Positions 1 through 8,036 of a DNA stretch of 18,616 bases are shown piece after piece; position 1 is the stretch's first letter; each line of letters begins with the position of its first letter. The notes beneath the pieces are model-generated. The model saw only the letters and a list, made by a program, of their open reading frames with translations, was not told the origin of the DNA and did not search any database. The stretch is from assembly GCA_049654905.1 (NCBI GenBank), contig JBASIS010000315.1:1-18616 (forward strand), read 5' to 3'. Source of the stretch: M0108 sp049654905. Its GTDB lineage: Bacteria; Pseudomonadota; Gammaproteobacteria; Chromatiales; Chromatiaceae. The position numbers and the translations under genes were made by a program.

Positions 1-1
1 C

Positions 2-724
2 CCCAGTGGCACCCTCTGCCTGGCCGAGCGGCAAACGGCCGGTCGCGGCCGGCGCGGCCGCCCCTGGGTCTCGCCCTTCGGTGCCAACCTCTATCTCTCC
101 CTGCTATGGCGTTTCCCGGTGGGTCCGGGGGAACTCGGCGGCCTCAGCCTGGCCGCCGGAGCGGCCCTGGCTCAGGTTCTGGAGGGTGCCGGCGTGGCGG
201 GCATCGGGCTGAAATGGCCCAACGACCTGCTCTGGCGACGCCGGAAACTGGGTGGGCTGCTGCTGGAGGTCTCCGCCGAGGCCCAGGGGCCGAGCCTGGT
301 GGTCGTCGGCCTGGGTCTCAACACCCATCTGCGGGGCGATCAGGTCCAGGGCATCGATCAGCCCTGGGTCGATCTGGATGAAATCCTGGGACCCGAGGGT
401 TATAGCCGCAACCAGATGGCCGCCCACCTGGCGGAAGCCCTGATCGCTACAATGGAGGGCTATGGACGCGAGGGCCTTGCGCCCTTTCTTCTGCTCTGGG
501 AAGGCTATGACCGCTATCGGGGCGAGGAGGTCGAGATCCGCCTGGGTGACCGCCTCATCCGGGGTATCCAGGCTGGCATTACGGAACAGGGTACCCTCAG
601 GCTGGAGGTGGCCGGCGAGATCCGGATCTTCACGAGTGGCGAGGTGAGCCTGCGGCCGGCTCACCCAGAGATTGCCCAGGCAAGGGACCCGTTTGATCAG
701 GCTTTTTTGGAGATCAGCCAGTAA
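2..724 (+). CDS. birA: Biotin--[acetyl-CoA-carboxylase] ligase, 3' part (5' end outside window)
   Basis: The enzyme makes biotinyl-5'-AMP and transfers biotin to the lysine of the biotin carboxyl carrier protein. The frame is open from base 2, so the N-terminus is missing. What is visible begins within the catalytic domain with the nucleotide/biotin loop TAGRGRRGRPWVSP, followed by the active-site motif KWPNDLLW with its catalytic lysine and then KLGGLLLE. A short C-terminal SH3-like domain follows (roughly DRLIRGIQAGI to FTSGEVSLRP). About 240 residues are present of the usual ~320 for the two-domain form, so whether an N-terminal winged-helix repressor domain exists cannot be seen. The gene ends TAA and its last 28 bp overlap the convergent psiE. 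The pantothenate kinase gene coaX, often next to birA, does not follow here. Confidence 0.93.
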   Translation, partial: PSGTLCLAERQTAGRGRRGRPWVSPFGANLYLSLLWRFPVGPGELGGLSLAAGAALAQVLEGAGVAGIGLKWPNDLLWRRRKLGGLLLEVSAEAQGPSLVVVGLGLNTHLRGDQVQGIDQPWVDLDEILGPEGYSRNQMAAHLAEALIATMEGYGREGLAPFLLLWEGYDRYRGEEVEIRLGDRLIRGIQAGITEQGTLRLEVAGEIRIFTSGEVSLRPAHPEIAQARDPFDQAFLEISQ

Positions 725-1161
725 GTGAGGCCCAGGGCCAGTACCGTGGCCGCCGAGGCCAGGATGTAGTCCGCGGATACCTTCTCAAAATCCAGGACGA
801 TGATCTTGCGGCAGATGGCCATGAGGGCGGTGGCGATGACCAGTTGCACCGGCAGGACGTCGGCCCCCAGGTAGAGGCGGATGTTGATGAAAATTTCGAT
901 GGCGATCAGGACCGCCAGGAAAGCGCCAAAGACCTCGAACAGATCGCTGATGTTGAGGAGCAGGATGGGCGGCTCGCTCAGCCGTTGGTAGAGGATCCAG
1001 ATGACATCCGCCACGCCCCAGATAATGACCAGGGCCATGAGCACCGCCAATACCCGGATGCCGGCCCGAATGAGGAAATGCAGGTGGCGGATCATGGGAT
1101 CTTCGTGCGCCTGGGGCAATTCTTCGTGGATGACTTTGCGATGCGGATTTAGGTCACTCAT
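697..1161 (-). CDS. psiE: PsiE-family phosphate-starvation-inducible membrane protein
   Basis: This is a 154-residue membrane protein of the PsiE family (phosphate-starvation-inducible E), whose molecular function is unknown. Four hydrophobic segments can be seen, at about residues 34-57, 76-94, 101-118 and 131-150. The family-typical stretch ISDLFEVFGAFLAVLIAIEI lies in the second, and a DFEKVSADYILASAA stretch precedes the last. The start at 1161 is chosen over an upstream in-frame start at 1251 because AGGA lies just before it and because the extra 30 residues would lie inside the preceding gene. It is the last gene of the minus-strand block, 14 bp after the Cache-type gene, and its stop lies inside the 3' end of birA. 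No Pho box was found directly upstream, so control by phosphate is not shown by the sequence. Confidence 0.85.
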   Translation of the reverse strand: MSDLNPHRKVIHEELPQAHEDPMIRHLHFLIRAGIRVLAVLMALVIIWGVADVIWILYQRLSEPPILLLNISDLFEVFGAFLAVLIAIEIFINIRLYLGADVLPVQLVIATALMAICRKIIVLDFEKVSADYILASAATVLALGLTYWLISKKA

Positions 1162-1175
1162 GGAGATTCCTGGGT

Positions 1176-2243
1176 TTAGGGGGCGAATTTTACAGTCGGT
1201 AATAAGGATTGGCGCCAGGCTTGATCCTTTGCCGGAGGCCGGGGCATCCAACTTCCCAGCACCCAGGCATGGCCGCCTTCCTCGACCCGCCGCAGGTAGA
1301 TAGCCAGCTCACCCTCGATGCCGGGCCAGTGGCTGTATATCCAGCCCGAGCCCTGGTCGCGGGCAAAGTCGAGCTGCCGACGGACTTCTGAATGACCAGG
1401 AAAGGTGGGGTCGAGGAGATTCCGCCCGATAAAGTCCGGGAAGACGGAGTTGGCGTGCTCGATGCCCTTCGGATCAATGACAAAGACCCCGACCTCGCCA
1501 AAGACGAAGGGGCTGTCGCGGGATGAGATAACCGCGAAGGCCGCGCTACCCTGCCTGGCCACCAGGTCGGCGGCATCCGCGACCAGTTGCTCGACAAAGG
1601 TGCGCTCTGGCGCCAGGCCGTAGAGGCCGGAGGCGACGATGTAGTAGGTCCCGGAGGGGGCCCGGGCGCGGACCAGGTAAACGGATTTCCACTCGGGCTG
1701 GCTGGCCCCGGGCCTGGGCCAAAGATAGTGCGTCCACCAGCGGATGCGATTCTCGCCCTCGGGTGAGAGCCTGTCGATGGCTTGTTGAAAGACGGGTTTG
1801 CCCCAGACATCCCGCCAATCAAGGCGGTTGATGCCCTCCACTTCGGGAAAGGCGGGATTGACGATTTGATTGCCTGCCAAGTCGAAGATGAAGAGATAGC
1901 GGCCGTACTTGGGGTCGAACCATCTTCCTGGCTCCCGGAAGGCCGGAAATGCCTTTTCGCCTTGTCGCTTAATCTGGTAAGCGGCCGCGTTGACCAAGGT
2001 CACCAGTCCCCATACATCACGTTGTTCGTAAAGATTCAAGTTGGCGAGGCCCGGCAGTTCACCGCCCAGCGCTGGCCAGGGAAATAGGCTCAGAGCGGCC
2101 GAGCCTATCGCGCAATATAGGAGAGCAAGGCTCGAAAAGCGACGCAATGACTGATTACTCCGTTGATTTCGCCGGCTGGTCTCGGCTCGCTCCCGATGTC
2201 CCGGGCTTGGGTCTGGGTTGCGCCAGGGGCTCAGAAGGTCCAT
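1176..2243 (-). CDS. Exported or membrane-anchored tandem Cache-domain sensor-like protein
   Basis: The protein has 355 residues. After a basic N-terminus there is one hydrophobic segment at about 36-57, ending near PALGGELPG, which is a signal peptide or anchor. The rest reads as two Cache-like ligand-binding units, about 79-207 and 215-333. The first has ALVNAAA-type helix residues, then RYLFIFDLAGNQIVNP and GKPVFQQAI. The second has VGVFVIDPKGIEHANSVFPD, then EVRRQLDFA and GGHAWVLGSW. Such units normally sit on chemoreceptors or histidine kinases, yet no output domain follows. The ATG at 2243 lies within the 3' end of srkA and has a strong AGGAGG about 10 bases upstream. A TTG at 2147 with GGAG before it would give a cleaner signal peptide, so the true start is open. 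It may bind a small carboxylate and pass the signal to a partner protein, but this is inference. Confidence 0.72.
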   Translation of the reverse strand: MDLLSPWRNPDPSPGHRERAETSRRNQRSNQSLRRFSSLALLYCAIGSAALSLFPWPALGGELPGLANLNLYEQRDVWGLVTLVNAAAYQIKRQGEKAFPAFREPGRWFDPKYGRYLFIFDLAGNQIVNPAFPEVEGINRLDWRDVWGKPVFQQAIDRLSPEGENRIRWWTHYLWPRPGASQPEWKSVYLVRARAPSGTYYIVASGLYGLAPERTFVEQLVADAADLVARQGSAAFAVISSRDSPFVFGEVGVFVIDPKGIEHANSVFPDFIGRNLLDPTFPGHSEVRRQLDFARDQGSGWIYSHWPGIEGELAIYLRRVEEGGHAWVLGSWMPRPPAKDQAWRQSLLPTVKFAP

Positions 2244-3229
2244 AGGGGCCCCTCCTGCATGGCGGCAATCTGCTCGCGCAACTCCAGGATGCGGCCCTCC
2301 CAGTAACGCTGAGTATTGAACCAGGGGAAGGCGAAGGGGAAGGCGGGGTCCTCCCAGCGCCGGGCGATCCAGGCGCTGTAATGGATGAGGCGCAGGGTGC
2401 GCAGAGCCTCCAGCAGATGCAGCTCGCGTGGATCGAAGTCGCGAAAATCCTCATAGCCGGCGAGAACATGGCCCAAACTGACCGACATCTCCTGGCGGTC
2501 TCCGGACAGCAGCATCCAGAGATCCTGCACCGCGGGTCCCATGCGGCTGTCGTCGAAATCGACGAAGTGGGGCCCGGCATCGGTCCAGAGGAGGTTGCCG
2601 GCGTGGCAATCGCCATGCAGGCGCAGGTAGCGGACGGGGCCCGCGCGCTCGAAGAGTCGCCGCACCTCGGCCAGGGCATGGGCCGAGACGCCCTCATAGA
2701 CGGTGCGCAGTTCCACCGGGAGCCAATCCTGCCCCAGCAGCAAGGCCCGCGGCTCTTCCCCAAAGCTGGCGATGTCCAGGGTCGGCCGGGCCTGGAAGGG
2801 CGCGACCTCTCCCAGGGCGTGAATCCGACCCAGGAAGCGCCCTATCCACTCCAAGACCGCGGGGTCTCCCAATTCCGGCGCGCGACCACCGCGACGCGGG
2901 CTCAGGGAGAAGCGGTAACCGCCATGGGCCTGGAGGGTCCGCCCCTGGATGGCCAGGGGCGGCACCGCCGGGATCTCCCGTTCCGCCAGTTCCAGGGTGA
3001 AGGCGTGCTCCTCCAGGATGGCCGCGTCCGTCCAGCGGCCCGGGCGGTAAAATTTGGCAATGAGCGGCGGACCCTCCTCGATGCCGACCTGATAAACCCG
3101 GTTCTCGTAGCTATTGAGGGCCAGCAGCCGACCATCGGTGACCAGCCCCAGGGATTCGATCGCATCCAGGATGCGGTCGGGACCCAGATCGGCGTAGGGC
3201 TTGGCGTCGTATTTAATGATTGGCGGCAT
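2231..3229 (-). CDS. srkA: Stress response kinase A (YihE/RdoA type Ser/Thr kinase)
   Basis: This is a 332-residue cytoplasmic protein kinase of the aminoglycoside-phosphotransferase fold, matching the usual ~328 residues of SrkA. The family is known to counter stress-induced death linked to envelope stress and MazEF in Escherichia coli. Visible motifs are the nucleotide loop SYENRVYQV (40-48), the ATP lysine in IAKFYRP (K59), the catalytic loop HGDCHAGNLLW (205-215, with D207 and N212) and the metal motif FVDFDD (222-227). Its ATG shares one base with the stop of the upstream acyltransferase gene (TAATG), and its own stop lies 13 bp inside the next gene, so translation is likely coupled. In E. 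coli srkA is followed by dsbA; here it is followed instead by a Cache-type exported protein and psiE. Confidence 0.92.
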   Translation of the reverse strand: MPPIIKYDAKPYADLGPDRILDAIESLGLVTDGRLLALNSYENRVYQVGIEEGPPLIAKFYRPGRWTDAAILEEHAFTLELAEREIPAVPPLAIQGRTLQAHGGYRFSLSPRRGGRAPELGDPAVLEWIGRFLGRIHALGEVAPFQARPTLDIASFGEEPRALLLGQDWLPVELRTVYEGVSAHALAEVRRLFERAGPVRYLRLHGDCHAGNLLWTDAGPHFVDFDDSRMGPAVQDLWMLLSGDRQEMSVSLGHVLAGYEDFRDFDPRELHLLEALRTLRLIHYSAWIARRWEDPAFPFAFPWFNTQRYWEGRILELREQIAAMQEGPLWTF

Positions 3230-4344
3230 TAGATGGGTAAGGCATTCCCTTTGAAACGCGAAGAGACACGGCGGCCTAGATTGATACCGGGGTATTCAAT
3301 GAACCGAAAAGTCAGGCTGCTGGTGGCCCACACCAAAAAAGTGGTGATCACCAGGCCAAGCGCGAAGGCGGTGCCGGTGTTGGGGGTAACGGCGGTTACC
3401 CAGGGAACGAAGCCTGCCTTGATTAGCGCCACCATCAAGAGGGGATGCAACAGATACATGCTGAAGCTAATCTGGCCAAGATTACGGAGTGGCCCATGCT
3501 CCAGGAGGGGATTGGCGGCGAGGCAGGCGGATAAGATGAGCATTCCAAAGATAATTGCCCAACCGAAACGCAGGGTTAAGGGAGAAAAAACCATTCCCAA
3601 AAGAGTATGTGCCTTATCCGTTGGAAATAACAGCGCCAGGATCAGTGCCGCGCACAAGAGTATCCAGCCCGCCGCATGGCGTCTAAAACCCAGGCGTTGC
3701 CAAATTCGATAGACGGCCATGCCCGCCAGGAAATATGGCAGGTGATTGATTAAATTCATATAAGCATAGCTTTTCAGCCCGGCGTCCATCAAGGCGCCAT
3801 AGGTGGCGTTAGAGAGAATACAAGTGACGACAAAGCCAATCAGTGCGGTGCGGTAGTCATGAACAAGAAGGGCGACAATGGGAAAAACGAGATAGAAAAG
3901 CATTTCGATGCCAATTGACCAACCCGCCCAGACGATACTTTCGTGTTGGCCCGGGACAAGGCCAAATAAAAAGCTAAGGTTCAGAAAGATGATTTCCGCA
4001 CTGAATGTTTTATTCCAAACGAGCCAGCTCAGGAATAGCCAAATCGCCAACATGCTGTAAAACAGGGGCATGATGCGAAACAGGCGGCGGGTATAAAAGG
4101 ATAGAAGCTGGGAGCGGCTATAGAGCCGATCCGCGTAGCCAAAGGCTAGGACGAAGCCGCTCAGCGCATAAAAGAGGGGTACGCCGAGCCCAAAATACTT
4201 GGGAATAAAGCCAAGGGTTTCAGGCAGTGGCAACTTGACCAATTCCGCAAGGTGATAGATGAGCACCATCAGGGCGGCAATACCCCGGAGCGATTCAATG
4301 GCGTTGACCTGAGGTCCATGATGTATTCGGGGTGGCGGGTGCAC
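3229..4344 (-). CDS. Acyltransferase 3 family integral membrane protein (OafA/YrhL-like)
   Basis: The 371-residue polytopic protein begins, after a short cytoplasmic lead, with the family signature IESLRGIAALMVLIYH, which contains the conserved histidine (H31). About ten hydrophobic segments follow, with LFYALSGFVLAFGY near residue 57 and FSMYLLHPLLMVALI near the C-terminus. The family moves acyl groups from the cytoplasm onto exported sugars such as O-antigen, exopolysaccharide or lipids. The substrate cannot be read here. The start is GTG at 4344, preceded by GGAGGGAG at a good distance; no in-frame ATG exists nearby. Base composition is clearly lower in GC than the genes on both sides, with many A-runs, which suggests later acquisition. 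It lies 51 bp after dapE and ends in a TAATG overlap with srkA. No periplasmic SGNH domain is fused to it. Confidence 0.9.
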   Translation of the reverse strand: MHPPPRIHHGPQVNAIESLRGIAALMVLIYHLAELVKLPLPETLGFIPKYFGLGVPLFYALSGFVLAFGYADRLYSRSQLLSFYTRRLFRIMPLFYSMLAIWLFLSWLVWNKTFSAEIIFLNLSFLFGLVPGQHESIVWAGWSIGIEMLFYLVFPIVALLVHDYRTALIGFVVTCILSNATYGALMDAGLKSYAYMNLINHLPYFLAGMAVYRIWQRLGFRRHAAGWILLCAALILALLFPTDKAHTLLGMVFSPLTLRFGWAIIFGMLILSACLAANPLLEHGPLRNLGQISFSMYLLHPLLMVALIKAGFVPWVTAVTPNTGTAFALGLVITTFLVWATSSLTFRFIEYPGINLGRRVSSRFKGNALPI

Positions 4345-4395
4345 CTTGAGTCTCCCTCCGGGTTGATGCCAATGGCCGATCAGGGAACTCGCTCC

Positions 4396-5523
4396 CTATC
4401 CCAACAACTTTTCCAATATCCGCCGATAAATGCCGGAGAGCCGATCCAGTTCCTCGACGCCGATGCACTCATTGACCTGATGGATGCTGGCGTTGATCGC
4501 GCCCAGTTCCACCACCTGGGCCCCGGTGGGGGCGATGAAGCGGCCGTCGGAGGTGCCCCCGGCGGTAGAGGGTTCCGGCCGATAGCCCATCAACTCCTCC
4601 ACCGCCACCGAAACGGCCTCGACCAGGTCGCCGGTGGGCGTCAGGAAGGGCTTGCCAGACAGGCGCCAGGTGAGTTCATAGTCGAGTCCGCCCCGGTCCA
4701 GGATGGTGGCGATCCGGCGCTGAATGGTGTCGGCATCCAGTTCCGTGGAAAAGCGCAGGTTGAACTGGGCGGTGAGGGTGCCGGGGATCACGTTCTCGGC
4801 CCCGGTGCCCGTGTTGAGGTTGGCGATCTGGAAGGTGGTGGGCGGAAAAAAGGCATTGCCCTGGTCCCATTCCTCGTCCACCAGTGCCACCAGGCAGGGG
4901 GCCAGGGCGTGTAGGGGGTTGAGGGCGCGGTGGGGGTAGGCTACATGGCCCTGCTTGCCGATAACCTTCAGAAAACCGCTGAGGCTGCCCCGGCGGCCAT
5001 TCTTCAGGGTGTCGCCGAGGCGTTCGTGACTGGAGGGTTCGCCCACCAGACACCAGTCGATTTTTTCCCCCCGGGCCTCCAGGGTCTCGACCACCCGCGC
5101 CGTGCCATCGACGGAGGGGCCCTCCTCGTCGCTGGTGATAAGGAAAGCGATGGAGCCGGGATGGTCCGGATGGGCGCGGACGAAGTCCTCGGCCGCCGTC
5201 ACCATGGCCGCGATCTCCCCCTTCATGTCACAGGCGCCACGGCCATAGAGGAGGCCGTTACGGATCTCCGGCTCAAAGGGGTCCGAGTCCCAGTGTTCCC
5301 GGGGACCGGGCGGAACCACGTCGGTGTGACCGGCGAAGCAGAAGAGCGGCGCCTTGTCCCCCCGGCGCGCCCAGAGATTGGTCACCTCGTTAAAGGGCAG
5401 GGGCTCGATGCGAAAGCCATGGGCCGCCAGGCGCCGGGCGATCAGGTCCTGACAGCCTCCGTCCTCGGGGGTGACGGAAGGGCGGCGCAGCAGTTCCTGG
5501 GCCAGGGCGAGCGTGGCGGTCAT
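4396..5523 (-). CDS. dapE: Succinyl-diaminopimelate desuccinylase
   Basis: DapE is a dizinc hydrolase that cleaves N-succinyl-LL-2,6-diaminopimelate to LL-diaminopimelate and succinate, for lysine and peptidoglycan synthesis. The protein has 375 residues, the family length. The metal ligands and catalytic acid known from the Haemophilus enzyme are all in place: H66 and D68 in AGHTDVVPPG, D99 in YGRGACDMKG, E133 and E134 in TSDEEG, E162 in VGEPSS and H348 in NASIHQVNE. The dimerisation domain sits between about 180 and 290. The start at 5523 is chosen because it makes the ATGA overlap with the upstream reductase gene; the longer frame to 5718 only reads that gene out of frame. It is the last dap gene of the cluster. 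Confidence 0.97.
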   Translation of the reverse strand: MTATLALAQELLRRPSVTPEDGGCQDLIARRLAAHGFRIEPLPFNEVTNLWARRGDKAPLFCFAGHTDVVPPGPREHWDSDPFEPEIRNGLLYGRGACDMKGEIAAMVTAAEDFVRAHPDHPGSIAFLITSDEEGPSVDGTARVVETLEARGEKIDWCLVGEPSSHERLGDTLKNGRRGSLSGFLKVIGKQGHVAYPHRALNPLHALAPCLVALVDEEWDQGNAFFPPTTFQIANLNTGTGAENVIPGTLTAQFNLRFSTELDADTIQRRIATILDRGGLDYELTWRLSGKPFLTPTGDLVEAVSVAVEELMGYRPEPSTAGGTSDGRFIAPTGAQVVELGAINASIHQVNECIGVEELDRLSGIYRRILEKLLG

Positions 5524-5867
5524 GAGGGGAAGATCTCGGCATAGGCGGCCTCGGAGAAGCCCAGATAGCGACTCTGGCCCGTGTCGAGCAGGGGTCGGCG
5601 GATAATGGACGGCGTTGCCAGCATGACGCGGATGGCGCCCGCTTCGTCCAGGCCTTCCCGGACCTCGGCCGGCAGTTTGCGCCACATCATGCCCTGGCGA
5701 TTGATCAGCTTCTCCCAACCCAGTTCGGCGATCCAGGCCCGGAGTTGGGCCTCGTCCAGGCCCTGCTTCTTATAGTCGTGGAAGTCATAGGCGATGCCCC
5801 GCCCATCGAGCCAGCGCCGTGCCTTCTTCATGGTGTCGCAGTTGGGGATGCCGAAGAGCCTGATCAT
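5520..5867 (-). CDS. ArsC/Spx-like reductase family protein (YffB type)
   Basis: This 115-residue thioredoxin-fold protein belongs to the ArsC/Spx superfamily. It begins IRLFGIPNCDTMKKARRWL, with one cysteine (C10) in the position of the arsenate-reductase nucleophile and no CXXC pair. The cis-proline segment SIIRRPLL (87-94) is typical. The YffB group is linked to dapE in many gammaproteobacteria, and its role there is not established; a true arsenate reductase role is unlikely without ars neighbours. The gene starts at 5867, 8 bp after dapD, and its TGA overlaps the ATG of dapE, so the three are clearly co-transcribed. A link to thiol or glutathione chemistry is possible but is inference. 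Confidence 0.88.
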   Translation of the reverse strand: MIRLFGIPNCDTMKKARRWLDGRGIAYDFHDYKKQGLDEAQLRAWIAELGWEKLINRQGMMWRKLPAEVREGLDEAGAIRVMLATPSIIRRPLLDTGQSRYLGFSEAAYAEIFPS

Positions 5868-5875
5868 GGGCGTCC

Positions 5876-6697
5876 CTAGATATCCCGCAGCAATTCGTTG
5901 ATGCCCACCTTGCCCCGGGTCCGCGCGTCCACCTGCTTGATGATGACCGCGCAGTAGAGGCTGTGACTCCCGTCCTTGGCGGGCAGGTTGCCGGGGACGA
6001 CGACGGCGCCGGCGGGGACGCGGCCGTAATGGATCTCGCCGGTCTCGCGATGATAGATCTTGGTACTGGCGCCGATATAAACGCCCATGGAGATGACGGC
6101 GCCTTCCTCGACGATGACCCCCTCCACGACCTCGGAGCGGGCGCCGATGAAGCAGTTGTCCTCGATAATGGTGGGCGCGGCCTGGACCGGCTCTAGGACG
6201 CCGCCAATACCGACGCCGCCAGACAGATGCACGTTCTTGCCGATCTGGGCGCAGGAACCGACCGTCGCCCAGGTATCGACCATGGCGCCGGAATCGACAT
6301 AGGCGCCGATGTTGACATAGGAGGGCATGAGGACACAGCCGGGAGCTATGTAGGCGCCGCGTCGCGCCGTGGCCGGAGGCACCACCCGCACCCCGGCGTC
6401 GCGGAAGTCACGGCTGTTGAAGTCCTGAAACTTGGAGGGCACCTTGTCGTAATAGTTGGTGAAACCGCCCTTCATGAAGGCGTTGTCCTCGATGCGGAAG
6501 GAGAGTAGCACCGCCTTCTTGATCCAGTCGTTCACCACCCAGACGCCGTCGCGTTTCTCCGCCACCCGGATCTCGCCCCGGTCGAGGTGGTCGATGGTGT
6601 CCTGGACCGCGTCCCGGACCAGGGTCTCGACGCTCCGGGGGGTGATCTCGGCACGGTGCTCGAAGGCCTCTTCGATGGTTTGGCGGTTATCGCTCAT
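5876..6697 (-). CDS. dapD: 2,3,4,5-Tetrahydropyridine-2,6-dicarboxylate N-succinyltransferase
   Basis: DapD transfers succinyl from succinyl-CoA to tetrahydrodipicolinate, the committed step of the succinylase route to diaminopimelate. The 273-residue length fits the family (274 in E. coli). A helical N-terminal domain (1-100) is followed by a left-handed beta-helix of hexapeptide repeats (about 107-235). D141 in GAMVDTWATVG and E189 in GARSEVVEG match the known catalytic pair, and the segment NCFIGARSEVVEG is highly conserved. Two ATGs lie close together, at 6703 and 6697. GGAG is placed 7 bases before the second but only one base before the first, so 6697 is preferred. The long open frame upstream to 7051 is a shadow of dapC. 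It lies 43 bp after dapC and 8 bp before the ArsC-like gene. Confidence 0.97.
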   Translation of the reverse strand: MSDNRQTIEEAFEHRAEITPRSVETLVRDAVQDTIDHLDRGEIRVAEKRDGVWVVNDWIKKAVLLSFRIEDNAFMKGGFTNYYDKVPSKFQDFNSRDFRDAGVRVVPPATARRGAYIAPGCVLMPSYVNIGAYVDSGAMVDTWATVGSCAQIGKNVHLSGGVGIGGVLEPVQAAPTIIEDNCFIGARSEVVEGVIVEEGAVISMGVYIGASTKIYHRETGEIHYGRVPAGAVVVPGNLPAKDGSHSLYCAVIIKQVDARTRGKVGINELLRDI

Positions 6698-6740
6698 GGG
6701 CATACTCCAAAAGGGTGTGATTGGCGGGGTGCCAGGGGTT

Positions 6741-7937
6741 TCACAGGGATTCGACAAAGCGGCGGATGCGCCAGGCGGCCTCGACGCATTCGTCCAGGGG
6801 CGCCACCAGGGCCAGGCGGGCGCGATGGGCCCCGGGATTCTGGCCGGCAACCTCCCGCGAGAGATAGGACCCCGGCAGGACAGTGACGTTGGCTGTAGCG
6901 AAGAGTTCTCGGGCGAACGCCGGGTCCGGGATGGGCGTGACGGGCCAGAGATAGAAACCGGCCTCCGGCCGTGTGACCTCCAAAACGTCACCCAGGATCG
7001 CCAGGACCGCATCGAACTTGGCCCGATAGAGGGCCCGGTTGGCGACCACATGGCTCTCGTCGCCCCAGGCGGCTATGCTGGCGTGCTGATGCTGCACTGG
7101 CATGGCGCAGCCGTGATAGGTGCGGTACTGGAAGAAGCGCTCGATCACCTCGGCGTCGCCGGCGATAAAGCCGGACCTCAGGCCCGGGACGTTGGAGCGC
7201 TTGGACAGGCTATGGAAGACCAGGCAACGCCGGTAATCAAGCTGGCCCAGGGTGGCCGCCGCCTGGAGCAGGCCCACCGGCGGTCGCTCCTCGTCACCAT
7301 AGAGTTCCGAGTAACACTCGTCGGCGGCGATCAGGAAATCGAATTCCTCGGCCAACTGGATGAGCCCTTGCAGGGTCGCCAGGGGGATGACGGCGCCCGT
7401 GGGGTTTCCCGGGGAACAGAGATAGAGGATCTGGCACCGTCGCCAGGTATCCGCGTCCACGGCCGCGAAGTCCGGGATGAAACCGTTCTCGGCCAGGCAG
7501 GGCAGGAAGTGGGGTTCCCCCCCGGCCAGCAGGGCGGCGCCCTCGTAGATCTGATAAAAGGGGTTGGGCATCAGCACCAGGGGCTGGCGCGTCCGGTCCA
7601 CCAGGGCCTGGGCGAAGGCGAATAGCCCTTCGCGGGTGCCGTTCAGGGGCAGGATCTGGCGCTCGGGGTCCAGACCGCCCGCCGGCAACTGGAAACGGCG
7701 GGTCAGCCAGTCGGCGATGGTCTGGCGCAGGGCCGGCAAACCCCGGGTGGTGGGATAGGCGGACAGCAGGTGCAGATGGGCGATCAGGGTCTCGACGATG
7801 AATTTCGGCGTCGGGTGTTTGGGCTCGCCGATGGAGAGGGCGATGTGGCCTAGTTCTACCGGTGGCTCGATGCCCGCCTTGAGGGCGGCGAGCTTTTCGA
7901 AGGGGTAGGGTTGGAGCCGGGCCAGATCGGGATTCAT
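6741..7937 (-). CDS. dapC: Succinyldiaminopimelate transaminase
   Basis: This fold-type I PLP aminotransferase of 398 residues makes N-succinyl-LL-diaminopimelate from the keto precursor with glutamate. PLP contacts are visible: SPGNPTG (175-181), the aspartate and tyrosine in ADECYSELY (206-213), and the Schiff-base lysine K246 in SLSKRSNVPGLRSGF, followed by the phosphate-binding R254. The N-terminal LQPYPFEKLAAL is typical of the proteobacterial DapC group (distinct from ArgD, which can also do this step). A place directly before dapD and dapE supports the call. The ATG at 7937 has no strong Shine-Dalgarno sequence. It is the first gene of the minus-strand block, with a candidate promoter about 40 bp upstream. 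Confidence 0.94.
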   Translation of the reverse strand: MNPDLARLQPYPFEKLAALKAGIEPPVELGHIALSIGEPKHPTPKFIVETLIAHLHLLSAYPTTRGLPALRQTIADWLTRRFQLPAGGLDPERQILPLNGTREGLFAFAQALVDRTRQPLVLMPNPFYQIYEGAALLAGGEPHFLPCLAENGFIPDFAAVDADTWRRCQILYLCSPGNPTGAVIPLATLQGLIQLAEEFDFLIAADECYSELYGDEERPPVGLLQAAATLGQLDYRRCLVFHSLSKRSNVPGLRSGFIAGDAEVIERFFQYRTYHGCAMPVQHQHASIAAWGDESHVVANRALYRAKFDAVLAILGDVLEVTRPEAGFYLWPVTPIPDPAFARELFATANVTVLPGSYLSREVAGQNPGAHRARLALVAPLDECVEAAWRIRRFVESL

Positions 7938-7977
7938 GCGGGATGCCGGGATAGTCGCCTAGGATCGAAAGTCAATT

Positions 7978-7986
7978 AGTATATCA
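7978..7986 (-). promoter_or_regulatory. Candidate extended -10 promoter for dapC operon
   Basis: On the minus strand this site reads TGATATACT, a TGn extended -10 element with a TATACT hexamer (5 of 6 to consensus), in an AT-rich patch of the divergent dapC/VOC spacer. The -35 region is weak, which is usual for extended -10 promoters. Transcription would begin near 7971, leaving a leader of about 34 bases before dapC. Known promoter rules support it, but no other evidence is available. Confidence 0.4.
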
Positions 7987-8036
7987 GCCAATCAAGGGCG
8001 GATTACGGATCAAACACCAACCGGAGACTCAAGCCA

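Noticed and set aside
2381..3232. Plus-strand open frame of 283 residues
   Set aside because: Antisense shadow of srkA, whose kinase motifs are complete.
5524..5718. N-terminal extension of dapE by 65 residues
   Set aside because: It is the ArsC-like gene read out of frame; the family start and ATGA overlap fix the start at 5523.
6698..7051. N-terminal extension of dapD
   Set aside because: Pro/Ser/Arg-rich shadow of dapC; the family length and GGAG fit the ATG at 6697.
6456..7625. Plus-strand open frame of 389 residues
   Set aside because: Antisense shadow of dapD and dapC, both well supported by motifs.
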